From: Chloroflexi bacterium OHK40
GTDB lineage: Bacteria > Chloroflexota > Chloroflexia > Chloroflexales > Chloroflexaceae
Direction: 5' to 3'
DNA length: 47,026 bases
Assembly (NCBI GenBank): GCA_004367505.1
Contig: SFCB01000249.1
Span: forward strand, 1 to 47,026
Under the pieces are notes generated by a model. The model did no database searches. It worked only from the letters and a program-made list of their open reading frames with translations, and was not told the DNA's origin. Numbering within the stretch: the first letter of the stretch is position 1; the number at the start of each line of letters is the position of its first letter. The position numbers and the translations under genes are program-made. Below are positions 24,583 to 34,400 of the stretch, one piece after another.

Positions 24583-25026
24583 CTATGTGTGCAACACCAC
24601 GTAGACCACAATCCCGATCAGGGTCGCCGCCATGTACAGGCCATAGGCCACACGCATGTACGGTTTGTAGTTGCGAAACTTGAGCCGCGCCGGTACCAGT
24701 TCGTTGCCCCGCAGCACCACGAAGAGCCCGAAGATCAGACCGGCAGCGCCCACAAACTCGTGGGCCGGCATGGCTACGAAAGCCGAGGCTGGCAGGTCAA
24801 CATTTTCGGCGGGATCGACCGCCAGCAATGAGGGAATCATGATCCCGAAGACGAGCAGGGCATTGACGATTGCGGCGATGGTCTGCACCCATCGGTGGGC
24901 CTCGTAGCGGCCCCGGATGGCCAGCCAGGCCCCGATGGTGAAGGCGATCGCGACGAGGATGCTGCCGACAAGCGAGATGTCCGCCCCGAGTGAGGCGTTG
25001 GTGCCGAGAAAGCCAGGTCCGTTCAT
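24583..25026 (-). CDS. DUF420-family four-helix membrane protein
   Basis: The 147-residue protein has four predicted membrane helices: ISLVGSILVAIAFTIGAWLA, WVQTIAAIVNALLVFGIMIP, FVGAAGLIFGLFVVLRG and YGLYMAATLIGIVVYVVL. Conserved His residues lie near helix starts (EAHRW, MPAHEF). This is the pattern of DUF420/CtaM-like proteins linked in some bacteria to heme-copper oxidase assembly. No oxidase genes are present here; it sits inside the pyrimidine cluster between pyrD and pyrF. PyrD of class 2 donates electrons to quinone, so a membrane redox link is imaginable but untested. Confidence 0.75.
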   Translation of the reverse strand: MNGPGFLGTNASLGADISLVGSILVAIAFTIGAWLAIRGRYEAHRWVQTIAAIVNALLVFGIMIPSLLAVDPAENVDLPASAFVAMPAHEFVGAAGLIFGLFVVLRGNELVPARLKFRNYKPYMRVAYGLYMAATLIGIVVYVVLHT

Positions 25027-25053
25027 GGATGCTCCCCTGAGATTGGGAGACGC

Positions 25054-26124
25054 TCACGTCTCCTTCACCCTGCGCGCCAGGGACCGGTTGATGCGGCCCG
25101 GCAGGCCAGGACCCTCGTAGACGAGTCCGGTGTAGAGCTGCACGAGTGTCGCGCCAGCATCCAGCATGCGGCAGGCGTCATCGGGGCCAGCGATTCCGCC
25201 CACCCCAATAATTGGCAGGCGACCGCCCGTTTCGCGGGCGAGCAAGGCGACCACGGCCAGGGCACGCGCGGCGAGGGGCCGGCCACTCAGGCCCCCGGGC
25301 TCGGAGGCGAGCGACGTGGGCACACCTTCCAGGCCATCCCGCGCCAGGGTCGTGTTGGTGGCGATAATCCCCGCCACACGTTGCTCGGCGCACACCTCCA
25401 GCAACTCCAGCAGCGCTGGCTCGCTCAGGTCGGGGGCAATCTTCACCAGGATGGGCCGTGGAGCCGTGCCTCGCCGGGCGGCGAGGGCGATGTTCTCGCG
25501 ACCCAGGGCAGCTAACAACTCCCCGAGTTGCGCCCGGTCCTGCAGGGTCCGTAGGCCGGGCGTGTTGGGCGAACTGACGTTGATCGCGACATAGCCAGCG
25601 TGATCGAAGAGGACGCGGAAGGAGGCGCGGTAGTCCTCGACGGCGCCCTCCAGGGAGGTAGCCCGCGACTTACCGATGCTCACGCCCAGGGGCACGGACA
25701 GGGGCGGGCTCGCGGCCAGGCGGGCAGCGAGCGCCACGGCGCCACCGTTGTTGAAGCCCATCCGGTTGATCAGTGCTTCGCGTTGGGGCAGGCGAAAAAG
25801 GCGCGGTCGCGGATTGCCCGGCTGGGCCTGCCAGGTGACGGTACCGACCTCGATGAAGCCAAAGCCGAGCGCGGCCCAGACCGCCAGCGCCACGCCATCT
25901 TTGTCCATGCCAGCGGCCAGACCGACGGGGTTCGGGAAGCGGAGGCCGAAGAGGCTGCGCGCAAGGGCGGGGTGCTGGTAGCCGTAGGCGAGCGCGATCA
26001 CGCGCAGCGCGGCGCGGGAGCGGCTAGCGAGGGCCAGGAGTGCAAGCGTGCACTCGTGGGCACCCTCAGCGTCGCCATGCCGCAAACGAAACAGAATCGG
26101 CCGCACAACCTGCTTGTAGAGCAT
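25054..26124 (-). CDS. pyrD: Dihydroorotate dehydrogenase (quinone), class 2
   Basis: The 356-residue protein has the N-terminal membrane-associating helices of class 2 enzymes ([20 protein letters not shown]), then the FMN barrel: [35 protein letters not shown]-like [31 protein letters not shown] and [12 protein letters not shown]. It oxidises dihydroorotate to orotate and passes electrons to quinone at the membrane. ATG 26124 is the likely start. A TTG at 26139, with GGAG 5 nt upstream and overlapping the stop of the preceding gene, is an alternative. Confidence 0.95.
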   Translation of the reverse strand: MLYKQVVRPILFRLRHGDAEGAHECTLALLALASRSRAALRVIALAYGYQHPALARSLFGLRFPNPVGLAAGMDKDGVALAVWAALGFGFIEVGTVTWQAQPGNPRPRLFRLPQREALINRMGFNNGGAVALAARLAASPPLSVPLGVSIGKSRATSLEGAVEDYRASFRVLFDHAGYVAINVSSPNTPGLRTLQDRAQLGELLAALGRENIALAARRGTAPRPILVKIAPDLSEPALLELLEVCAEQRVAGIIATNTTLARDGLEGVPTSLASEPGGLSGRPLAARALAVVALLARETGGRLPIIGVGGIAGPDDACRMLDAGATLVQLYTGLVYEGPGLPGRINRSLARRVKET

Positions 26125-26135
26125 CACGGGCCGGC

Positions 26136-26462
26136 TCAAAACGGCTCCACACCGACCTCGGAGAGCGCCTCGGCGAAGCGCTCCACATCCCCCACCCGTC
26201 GCAGCCGTTCCACCCGCTCCAGCAGCCGGTGCCGGTCGGCCCCCTCGGCCAGTACGGCCCGTTCCAGGTACTGGCGCAGGTAGAGTTTGATCAGTGCGAG
26301 CTGCGCATCGCTCAGCGGCTCGCTACGCAGATAGACCTCGATGGCCGCCGCGAGTTGCCCCGTAGTCTCCTCCATCCAGAAGCGCGGCGGCCGCTCCACG
26401 GCAAAGGGATAGGGATAATCGGGGTTCTCCACAAAAATGAGCGGACCGATCTGCTCTTCCAT
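26136..26462 (-). CDS. Conserved-looking small protein, unknown function
   Basis: The 108-residue protein opens [20 protein letters not shown], followed by [20 protein letters not shown] and a helical second half ([20 protein letters not shown], then [21 protein letters not shown]). It looks like a compact cytosolic protein with a charged helical hairpin. I do not recognise it. Longer starts (ATG 26471, GTG 26483) are possible; none has a clear ribosome binding site. Its stop abuts pyrD and it follows the DRTGG protein, so it is part of the run from the acyl-CoA synthetase to pyrE. Confidence 0.65.
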   Translation of the reverse strand: MEEQIGPLIFVENPDYPYPFAVERPPRFWMEETTGQLAAAIEVYLRSEPLSDAQLALIKLYLRQYLERAVLAEGADRHRLLERVERLRRVGDVERFAEALSEVGVEPF

Positions 26463-26528
26463 AGTGCACATTGCGCGATCCACCGTGCGCGCCTGTCCAG
26501 ATGCCAGTACGCACGGTGGCCGGGCGCG

Positions 26529-27596
26529 CTACCGCTCCATGCCCAGAGCCTCGTAGAGGCGATCGTATTGAAAGTGCGTGTCCATCAACTCGGTGAAGCG
26601 CTGGAGTTTGGCGCGCTGGTGGAAACGCACCCGCCCGAAGAGCCGCTCCGCCCGGTCCACTGTGGCAAGGGTGTCGTCCGGCACGAGAATGATCGGCACC
26701 TGCCGCTCCTCGGCCCGATCCACCACCTGGGGTGCCGGGCGGAAATTGCCGGTGAGTACCAGAGCACTGGTACTCGTCTCCAGGGCGGCCAACTGTAGAT
26801 CGCTGCGGTCGCCACCGGTGATCACCGCCTTGTTGGCGCGGCGGCGGAAGAAGGAGAGACTCGCATCGGCGCCCATCGCGCCGATCATCAACGACTCCAC
26901 AGTGCGGGTGCACCAGTCGCGCCGGCCGATCAACTGGCCGCCGAGGTGTTCCAGCAACTCCTCCACGCTCACCCCGGCAAGTGCCGAGTCGCGCGGGAGC
27001 AGACCAAACACGGGGATCCCGCGACCCTCCAGGAAGGGCACCACCCGGCTCTGCACGAACTCCATCTGGGGCTCCTCCACCTGATTCAGCAGCACGCCCA
27101 GGAGCCGGTCGCCCACGTAGCGCTGCACAGAGAGGATCGTGTCCACATTCAGCGTAGAGCTGTAGCGGCTCACCAGCAGACCAGGCGCCTGGAGCAGATC
27201 CGTCACCTGGTCAGCCGTCAGGTCAACTAGCGCCCCCTCCGCCCAAGTGTTGGTGCCCTCGAGCACCACGACATCCTTGTCGCGGCTTACGGCGAGGTAG
27301 GCATCGCGCAGCACGCGGGTGAAACTCGTGGGCTGGCCGCGCAAGATCGACTCGACCACGCCGGGGGTGATCAGCACCGGAGCGATCTGATCCAGGCTGG
27401 CGCTGAGGCCTAGCGAGGCGCGGATGAAGGCGGCATCCTCGTCGAGCACCGCGTCGGGGGTATGGGCCACTGAGACGCTCACCGGCTTCATGTAGCCCAC
27501 GCTGAAGCCGTCGCGCTGCATACGCTGGAGCAGCCCGATACAAACGGCGCTCTTGCCAACAAACGTTTCGGTAGACGCGACATACAGCGTTGCCAT
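26529..27596 (-). CDS. P-loop/DRTGG-domain protein (Pta N-terminal-like)
   Basis: The 355-residue protein has an N-terminal dethiobiotin-synthetase-like P-loop (TETFVGKSAV, residues 9-18) and a BioD-like fold (VVVLEGTNTWAEG, LGVLLNQVEE). A DRTGG domain follows (KAVITGGDRSDLQLAALETS). This pair forms the regulatory N-terminus of some phosphotransacetylases, but the catalytic PTA domain is absent. It starts 15 nt after the ADP-forming acyl-CoA synthetase gene, a pairing that suggests it senses nucleotides or acetyl-phosphate/CoA for that enzyme. That role is inference. Confidence 0.85.
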   Translation of the reverse strand: MATLYVASTETFVGKSAVCIGLLQRMQRDGFSVGYMKPVSVSVAHTPDAVLDEDAAFIRASLGLSASLDQIAPVLITPGVVESILRGQPTSFTRVLRDAYLAVSRDKDVVVLEGTNTWAEGALVDLTADQVTDLLQAPGLLVSRYSSTLNVDTILSVQRYVGDRLLGVLLNQVEEPQMEFVQSRVVPFLEGRGIPVFGLLPRDSALAGVSVEELLEHLGGQLIGRRDWCTRTVESLMIGAMGADASLSFFRRRANKAVITGGDRSDLQLAALETSTSALVLTGNFRPAPQVVDRAEERQVPIILVPDDTLATVDRAERLFGRVRFHQRAKLQRFTELMDTHFQYDRLYEALGMER

Positions 27597-27611
27597 ACCA
27601 GCCTCCGTGGC

Positions 27612-29702
27612 CTACTGCAGAATGATCCGCGCATCGAGCACGATCACGCCCTCGCCCTCATTGTGGGCCACGAGCGGGTTAATATCCATCTCCACGATCT
27701 CTGGGAAATCGGTAACGAGCTGGCTCACACGCAGCACCGTCTCCTCAATCGCGGCGATATCGGCGGGGGGCTCACCACGTACCCCGCGCAGCAGCGGGAA
27801 GGTGCGGATCGAGCGCAGTTGCTCGCGCACCTCCTGCTCGCTGATCGGGGCGAGGCGGAAGGCGATGTCCTTGAGCACCTCGACGTAGATCCCGCCCATG
27901 CCCACCGCCACCAGGGGGCCAAACTGCGGATCCCGGCTGACGCCTACCAGCAACTCGCGCCCCTTGCGCACCATCTCCTGCACGAGCACACCCCAGATCC
28001 TGGCGTCGGGGCTATACTTGCGGGCGCGATACTCGATCAGCTCATAGCTGTCGCGGGCCGCTGTCGGGTCGCCCACACCTACCCGCACGCCACCGATATC
28101 GCTCTTATGGAGGATGTCGGGGCTAGAGATCTTCATCACCACCGGGAAGCCGATCTGGGCGGCGATCTGGGCGGCCTCCTCGGGCGAGCGTGCCAGCTGG
28201 CTTTTGGGGAGCCGCATCCCGTAGGCCTCCATCACCTCGCGGGCCTCGACCTCGCCCAGCTCCACCCGCCCGCTGGCTCGCACCTCGGCAAAGAGCTTGC
28301 GCACCCGCTCCCGGTCCACCTCGAAGGAGCGGTAGCGTGGCTCGGGCCGCTGGCGACGCTGGGCGTAGCTGTACATCGCCGCCAGCGACTGCACGGCCCG
28401 CTCGGGAAAGGTGTAGTTCGGGATGCGGGCCGCCGTCAGGCGCTCCAGGGCCGGCCCCAGGCTGTAGCCACCCATAAAGCTAGTGACCACCGGCTTATCG
28501 TGCGCCGCCGCCAACTCGGCGATCACCTCCACCGTCTCCGCCAGATCGGTCTGGGCCTGGGGCGTGAGCAACACGATCACCCCGTCCACATGCGGGTCGT
28601 TGAGGGCCGCGTCGATCCCGATCCGGTAGCGGTCGCTGCGGGCATCGCCGATGATGTCGATCGGGTTGTAGATGTTGGCGGTAGGGGGCAATTCTCGCTG
28701 GAGGCGTTCGTGGGTGGCCGGGCTCAACTGGGCCATCACCATGCCGTTGCGCTCCACCGCGTCGGTGGTGATGATCCCGGGGCCGCCGGCGTTGGTGACG
28801 ATCGCCAGGCGATTCCCGCGGATCAGCGGCTGGTAGGCGAAGAGCATCGCGAGATCGAACAACTCGCTCATCGTGTGGGCCCGCAGGATGCCCGACTGGG
28901 CGAAGGCGGCCTCATAGGCCGCCTCGGAGCCGGCCAGGGAGCCCGTGTGGGAGGAGGCCGCCCGGGTGCCGGCAGCCGTCGTGCCGGATTTGATCGCCAC
29001 CACCGGGGTGTTGCGCGTCACCTCGCGCGCGGCAGCCACGAATCCAGGGCCATCGGAGATCCCTTCGAGGTAGGCCAGGATCACCTTGCTGTGCTCGTCG
29101 TGGTTCCAGGCCTGCAGCAGGGCCACCTCGTCCACATCGGCTTTGTTGCCGAGCGAGACGAAGCGCGAAAAGCCGATGCCCTGGGTCTTGCTCCAGTCGA
29201 GGATGGCGGTGCACATCGCACCCGACTGGGACATAAACGCGATCTCGCCCGGCTCGGGCATGAGCGCCGCGAATGAGGCGTTCAGGCTGCTGACGGTATC
29301 GATGATGCCCAGGCAGTTCGGGCCCACCATCCGCATCCCGTGAGCCTGCACCAGGGCAAGCAACTGGCGCTCCAGCTCTTTGCCGGCGCCGCCAACCTCC
29401 TTGAAGCCGGCCGTGATCACTACCAGCCCCCGCACGCCCTTTTTGCCACACTCCTCCACCACCGCGAGCACATGCTCCGGCGGGATGACGATCACCGCCA
29501 GGTCGATCGGGCCAGGGACCACGCTGACGCTCGGGAAGGCCGTGTGGCCAAGCACCTCCTCGGCCCGCGGGTGAATAGGGTAGATCGCCCCCCGGTAGCC
29601 GTTGGTGATGATATTCTTCAGAACCGTGTGGCCGAGCCTGGTCGGGTCTGGCGAGGCCCCAACCACCGCGACCGATCGCGGCGCGAAGATCTCCTCGAGC
29701 AT
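27612..29702 (-). CDS. ADP-forming acetate/acyl-CoA ligase (fused alpha-beta)
   Basis: The 696-residue protein has a CoA-binding domain (SVAVVGASPDPTRLGHTVLKN), succinyl-CoA-ligase-like domains with FMSQSGAMCTAILDW and the SSHTGSLAGSEAAYEAAF histidine loop. A C-terminal ATP-grasp domain follows (FPVVMKISSPDILHKSDIGG, then ELLVGVSRDPQFGPLVAVGMGG). Alpha and beta parts are in one chain, as in many archaeal and bacterial ACDs. It interconverts acyl-CoA + ADP + Pi with acid + ATP, giving substrate-level ATP. The ATG at 29702 has AGGAGGGG upstream. A likely -10 is at 29740. It is the first gene of a long minus-strand run ending at pyrE. Confidence 0.93.
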   Translation of the reverse strand: MLEEIFAPRSVAVVGASPDPTRLGHTVLKNIITNGYRGAIYPIHPRAEEVLGHTAFPSVSVVPGPIDLAVIVIPPEHVLAVVEECGKKGVRGLVVITAGFKEVGGAGKELERQLLALVQAHGMRMVGPNCLGIIDTVSSLNASFAALMPEPGEIAFMSQSGAMCTAILDWSKTQGIGFSRFVSLGNKADVDEVALLQAWNHDEHSKVILAYLEGISDGPGFVAAAREVTRNTPVVAIKSGTTAAGTRAASSHTGSLAGSEAAYEAAFAQSGILRAHTMSELFDLAMLFAYQPLIRGNRLAIVTNAGGPGIITTDAVERNGMVMAQLSPATHERLQRELPPTANIYNPIDIIGDARSDRYRIGIDAALNDPHVDGVIVLLTPQAQTDLAETVEVIAELAAAHDKPVVTSFMGGYSLGPALERLTAARIPNYTFPERAVQSLAAMYSYAQRRQRPEPRYRSFEVDRERVRKLFAEVRASGRVELGEVEAREVMEAYGMRLPKSQLARSPEEAAQIAAQIGFPVVMKISSPDILHKSDIGGVRVGVGDPTAARDSYELIEYRARKYSPDARIWGVLVQEMVRKGRELLVGVSRDPQFGPLVAVGMGGIYVEVLKDIAFRLAPISEQEVREQLRSIRTFPLLRGVRGEPPADIAAIEETVLRVSQLVTDFPEIVEMDINPLVAHNEGEGVIVLDARIILQ

Positions 29703-30085
29703 AGCTCCCCTCCTGGGCAGGCGTGTGCCCCGCAATTCTACCGCATGGGGTTCCGGAGCGCAACGCGGCGCCGGGGGCACCACCACCCGCCGGGCCATCA
29801 TCGGGGCGCCGGAGTCCAGGCGGAACCCCTAGGAGCGCAGCGCGCTGTGTCCCTCTACGACGACACTCCCAGCGTCCCACCGACACCGAAAGTGTCCCAA
29901 GGGCACCGCCGGCGTACCTACCCCCTCCCCAACCCGAACCGTGGGGTTTATGCACGCACAGCACGATGGGACGATTCGCGAGGGTGGTTCGCGGTGTGGG
30001 AACCCGCACCGCCCCACCGGCGTCCTCTCTGTGACGACAGATTCCCGGCGGGCTCGTGCCCGCAGTGTACTCAGGAGCACCTTCA
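29703..30085. other. Divergent intergenic region with promoter-like and inverted-repeat elements
   Basis: No gene is seen in these 383 bp. On the minus strand TAGAAT (29740-29735, GCGG before it) is a candidate -10 for the acyl-CoA ligase. GCGGTGTGGG-AA-CCCGCACCGC (29991-30012, one mismatch) is a near-perfect inverted repeat, and GCGGGC-TCGT-GCCCGC (30048-30063) is a perfect hairpin just before the AGGAG of the SIMPL gene. Confidence 0.45.
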
Positions 30086-30835
30086 ATGGACACCCGCAAC
30101 CCGACCCTTCTCGGCGTTCTCGCTGGCGCCCTGCTCGTGGCCGTCCTGGCCCTCGGCGGGCTGGCCGGCCTCACCCTCGCCCGCCCTGGCGCTGCCCAGG
30201 CGCAGCCAGGCGTCAACGGCATGCGGCAGATCACCGTGATCGGCAACGGCGAGATCCGCGTGGCCCCGGACATGGCCAGCGTGCAGATCGGCGTGGAGAC
30301 CACCGCGCCCACGACCCGCGAGGCCCTCGACCAGAATACCGCCCAGGCCGAGGCGATTATCGATCAGGTGAAGCAGCTTGGCGTGGCCGAAAAGGATATC
30401 CAGACCAGCGGCTTTAATATCTATGCCACCTACAGCGACGCCGGCCGCACCGTTACCGGCTACACCGTCAGCAACACCGTTAACGTCACCATCCGCGACC
30501 TTGCTCAGGCCGGCGACCTGCTCGACAAAGTGGTGCAGGCCGGCGCTAACCGCGTCTACGGCATCAGCTTCGGTGTCAGCGACCCCAAGGCTGCGCAGGC
30601 CCAGGCCCGTGATGCGGCCATGGCCGACGCCCGTGCCCGCGCCGAGCGCCTCGCCCAGAGCGGTAGCGCCTCGATCGGCCAGATCCTGGTGATCAGCGAG
30701 AGCATCGGCTCGGGGCCCGTAGTGCCGCTGCCCGCGATGGCCGACCGTTTTCAGGGTGCAGGGGCACCTGTGCCTATCCAGGCTGGCGAGCAGGTGATCA
30801 CTGCCGCTGTCCAGGTGACGTACGAACTGCGGTAG
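30086..30835 (+). CDS. SIMPL (DUF541) domain secreted protein
   Basis: The 249-residue protein has an N-terminal signal (LLGVLAGALLVAVLALGGLA to AQAQPG). It then has the SIMPL pattern: ITVIGNGEIRVAPDMASVQI, LDQNTAQAEAIIDQVKQLG, DIQTSGFNIYATYSDAGRTV, GYTVSNTVNVTIRDL and AQARDAAMADARARAERLAQ. SIMPL proteins (BP26, YggE-like) form secreted oligomers linked to stress tolerance; biochemical function is unclear. ATG 30086 is chosen from AGGAG 8 nt upstream. Confidence 0.93.
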   Translation: MDTRNPTLLGVLAGALLVAVLALGGLAGLTLARPGAAQAQPGVNGMRQITVIGNGEIRVAPDMASVQIGVETTAPTTREALDQNTAQAEAIIDQVKQLGVAEKDIQTSGFNIYATYSDAGRTVTGYTVSNTVNVTIRDLAQAGDLLDKVVQAGANRVYGISFGVSDPKAAQAQARDAAMADARARAERLAQSGSASIGQILVISESIGSGPVVPLPAMADRFQGAGAPVPIQAGEQVITAAVQVTYELR

Positions 30836-30956
30836 GGGTCAGAGACACAGCGGGCTTGTGCCCCACCCACGAGCCGCGCAGCGCCGCACACCCATGGCTG
30901 CGCGCTCGGCAGCCACCCCCTCGGCGGAACGGTTCCGCATCCTGACGGGCTGTGTT

Positions 30957-30984
30957 CCCCCTCTCCCGCATGCGGGAGAGGGGG
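30957..30984. repeat. Perfect 28-bp palindrome (14-bp arms)
   Basis: CCCCCTCTCCCGCA is followed directly by TGCGGGAGAGGGGG. It begins a cluster of dispersed repeat modules in the 606-bp gap 30836-31441, which contains no gene I can support. It may act as a transcript end for the SIMPL gene, but it lacks a T tract. Confidence 0.75.
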
Positions 30985-30987
30985 ACA

Positions 30988-31050
30988 GGGGGTGAGGGCC
31001 AGAAGCCCCCAACGCTGTGAACCGCAGTTCCGACCAGACGCTCTGTTCGC
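30988..31050. repeat. Second intergenic repeat module, copy 2
   Basis: GGGGGTGAGGGC, AACGCTGTGA and TTCCGACCAGACGCTCTGT blocks in the same order as at 22843-22908. Here the module lies before, not after, the 88-bp module. Confidence 0.7.
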
Positions 31051-31076
31051 GCACGCCCCCGCTTGCACGGGGGCGC

Positions 31077-31164
31077 TGGGTTCCCACGTGCGCGGGGTTC
31101 CCGCGCAGGCGGGAACGACACCTCCGGCGCGCCTGGGTCACGCCCGCGTAGGCGGGCGTCCAGG
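31077..31164. repeat. 88-bp intergenic repeat, copy C
   Basis: TGGGTTCCCACGTGCGC, hairpin core GTTCCCGC/GCGGGAAC, then GACACCTCCGGCGC, GGGTCACGCCCGCG and GCGGGCGTCCAGG. It is the same length as copies A and B about 8.4 kb away. Confidence 0.8.
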
Positions 31165-31441
31165 CCGGAACACCGGGGGCCGCTCGGGCGCCTCCACCCC
31201 CCCCGCACTCCCCGGTTCAAGGGCGAACGATTCCGGCATCTGCGTAGCGGTGTGCCATATCCTCACGGGCGGCGTTCCCTCGCAACCACCACGTCATCCA
31301 GCAGTAACCACAATCGCGCCCCCACACTCGTTCTGCTGATCATCGGAGCCTCTTTCCTACCACGCCCCTGCCACGGCATCCTCCGCGCGCGGCGCGAGGC
31401 CGCTCGCGGCCTGCCTACGCCACGCGCAGAAAGGACGCCGC

Positions 31442-34400
31442 ATGCGCCTGTCCATCCGCCGCCGGGCGTTGGCCCTGGTGCTGGCACTGGCCGCTCTTCC
31501 CCCCACCCTCGCCCTCGCCGGTGCCCGGACCCTCAACGGCCCGCTCGCCCTCGGCATGCAGATCGAGCCCGTGGAGCGCCTCGACGTTCGGTTCGGGCGC
31601 TCGCTCCTCCCTGGCTACCAGTTCACGCCCGGCGGCGACGTGCTCTTCCTCGCCGACCAGACGACTAGCGGCGTTATCGAGCTCTACCGCGCCCACGCCA
31701 ACGGCAGCACTCCTACTCGCCTGAGTGCTCTCCTCGCCCCTGGCGGGAACGTCATCGAGTTCGCCACCACTGCGACCCACGCCGTCTACCTGGCCGACCA
31801 GCGTGTCGATGAGACGTACGAGCTCTTCAGTGTGCCACTCACCGGCGGCGAGCCGGCCCTGCTGAACTCCTTGCTTGTTCCCGGCGGCGATGTAACCAGC
31901 TTCGTGCTCAGCCCCGACGGAAGCACCGTGATCTTTCGCGCTGATCGGGACGAGGACGAGATCTTCGATCTTTTCAGCGCGCCCCTGACCGGAGGTGGCC
32001 CCGAGCAGCGTCTCAACCCACGCCAGGGGCCAACTGGCGATGTTCAGCCCGATCTTGCGATCAGCGCCGACAACCAGCGCGTGCTGTTCCGCTACAACCC
32101 CGCTGATCCCGCTAGCTTCGATCTCTTCAGCGCGCCTCTCACCGGCGGCGCCCCGGCCCTCGACGTCACCCCGACTCCGATCGGCGACCCGGGCGGCCCC
32201 TCTGTCCTCGACTTCGCGCTCAGTCCCGACGGGAGCCGGGTTGCCCTGCGCACCCGTGACCCCGCTACCGGTAGCGTCAATCTGCACATCGCAGCCGTCA
32301 GCGGTGCCCCCACCCTCTTCGCCCTCACCGCCTTTGATGCTGGTAGCGCCGTGGAGGCCCCTGGCACCGCCGATGTGCCTCCCGAGGACCAGCCTCCCAC
32401 GCCACAGCTCCCCTACGCCTTCGCTCCCGCTGGTGACCAGATCGTCTTCATCGCCGACGCCACCGACGGTGTCTACCAACTCCATAGCGTGGAGGCCCCT
32501 GCCGGCCCTGGCGCCGCGCCGCCGCCCCTGCTCATCAGCCCAATCATCACCGGCACCCAGGACGTGACGAACTTCGCGATCAGCCCCGACGGCCGGCGGG
32601 TGGTCTACCGCGCCGACGTGGTGGAGGGCGCCTTCGAGCTCCTCGCGGTAGACATCGCCGGCACCGGCACGACCTTCTTGATGCCCGCCCCACCCGCCAC
32701 CGCCGATGTCGATCGCTTCGCGATCACCGCCGATAGCCAGCGGGTTATCTTCCGTGGCGATATAGAGGCCGATGGGCGCTACGAGCTCTTCAGCAGCGCA
32801 CTCGGCCGTAGCGCCGACAGGACGCGCATCAGCGGCGAGCTCCCATCGGGCGGCGATGTCGCCGTCTTCGCCCTCGCAGCCGACGGCCAGCGGGTCGTCT
32901 ATCTGGCCGACCAGGCAATCGACGGCGTGACAGAGCTTTTCGTTGTGCTCGCCACAGGCGGTGCGCCCCTCCGCCTGAGCCCGCCACTTGTCAGTGGCGG
33001 GACGATCGGGGACTTCATCGTTGGACCGGAGCCTGGCCGCGCCCGTGTGCTCTTCCGCGCCGACGCCAACGCCGATCGCGTCGCGGAGCTCCGGGCAGTG
33101 CCCGCCACCGGAGGCGCCGCTACCCTCATCACCGCTGGCGGCGCGGTGGGTGGCGATGTCCACCGCTTCGCGCTCGCACCCGACGGCGGCCACGTGGTCT
33201 ACCTGGCCGACCAGGATGTCGATGGGGTCGTCGAGCTCTACAGCCGCGCGCTCGGTGGCGAGGGCGCGCTCAGCAAGCTCAACGCGCCCCTGGAACCCGA
33301 CGGCCAGGTGCTGGATGTCGCCGTCAGCCCCGATGGCCGCCGGGCCGTCTACCTGGCTACGCAGGGTGGAGAGCCCGTTCTGGGCAGCGTGCCAATCAGT
33401 GGTGGCGAGGGGAGCATCCTCACCAGGCCGCTCCCGGAGGGCGGCGCCATCCTGCGTTTCCGCATCAGCCCGGACAGCCGCCGGGTGGTCTACCTGGCCG
33501 ACCACGAACGCGCTGGCGTCTTCGAGCTCTACAGCGTCCCGATAACCGGTGGCCCGGCGGAGCGGCTGAGTGCGCTGATCGATGGCCGGGTGATTAGCGC
33601 CTACGCGATCAGCCCGGACAGCCGCCGGGTGGTCTACCTGGCCGACCAGGAAGCGGCTGGCCGGCAGGAGCTGTTCAGCGTACCGATCGGCGGCGGGGCC
33701 GTACGCGCGCTCAATGGCCCGCTCCCCGAAGGCGGCACCATCGGCGCCTTCGCGATTAGCCCGGTGGGTGGCCTGGTAGTGTACGCCGGCGAGCAGCGCC
33801 AGGCGGGCACAGTGGAACTCTACCGCGTGCCGATCGGCGGCGGCGTGCCGGTCCCCCTCGGCATGCCCCCGGAGAGCGGGAGCGGCGTGGATCTGACCCT
33901 GGCGTGCGCGGGGCAGGCGCGGCCCGGCGCGGAACTCGCGCCCTTGCTGGTAAGCCCGGACGGCCGCCATGTGCTGTTCTGCGCCAGCCAGATCTCTGGC
34001 GGCCCGCGTGCGCTCTACAGCGTGCCGCTTGCCGGTGGCAGCACGGTCAGGCTCAACCTCCCGACCGGCGCGGGCGGTGGCGTCACCCGCTACACCCTCA
34101 GCGACGACGGCGCGTGGGCCGTCTTCGTCGTTACTTCACCGGCGGACGCCGGCACGCGGGAGCAACTCTACAGCGCGCCGATCGAGGGCGCGAGCCCACC
34201 CACGGCGCTCTATGCCCCGGAACAGGGGCCAGCACGGGTCGCGGCTTTTGCGATTAGCCCCGACAGCGCCACGGTGGCCATGATCGGGGCCGACGAAGCG
34301 AACCGGCCGGCACTCTTCGCGGCCCCGATCGACGGTGGAGCACCACGGCGCCTCAGCGGGGTGCTGGCCACAGGCGAGGGCGTGGTCGCCTTCGCGATCG

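Noticed and set aside
27663-29276. Plus-strand open frame (537 codons) antisense to the acyl-CoA ligase
   Set aside because: Shadow of a well-defined enzyme; no start signal or domain.
31415-33970. Long minus-strand open frame (about 851 codons) antisense to the propeller gene
   Set aside because: Its repetitive Gly/Ala/Asp/Val-rich sequence mirrors the sense repeats; the sense frame has a signal peptide and coherent blades.
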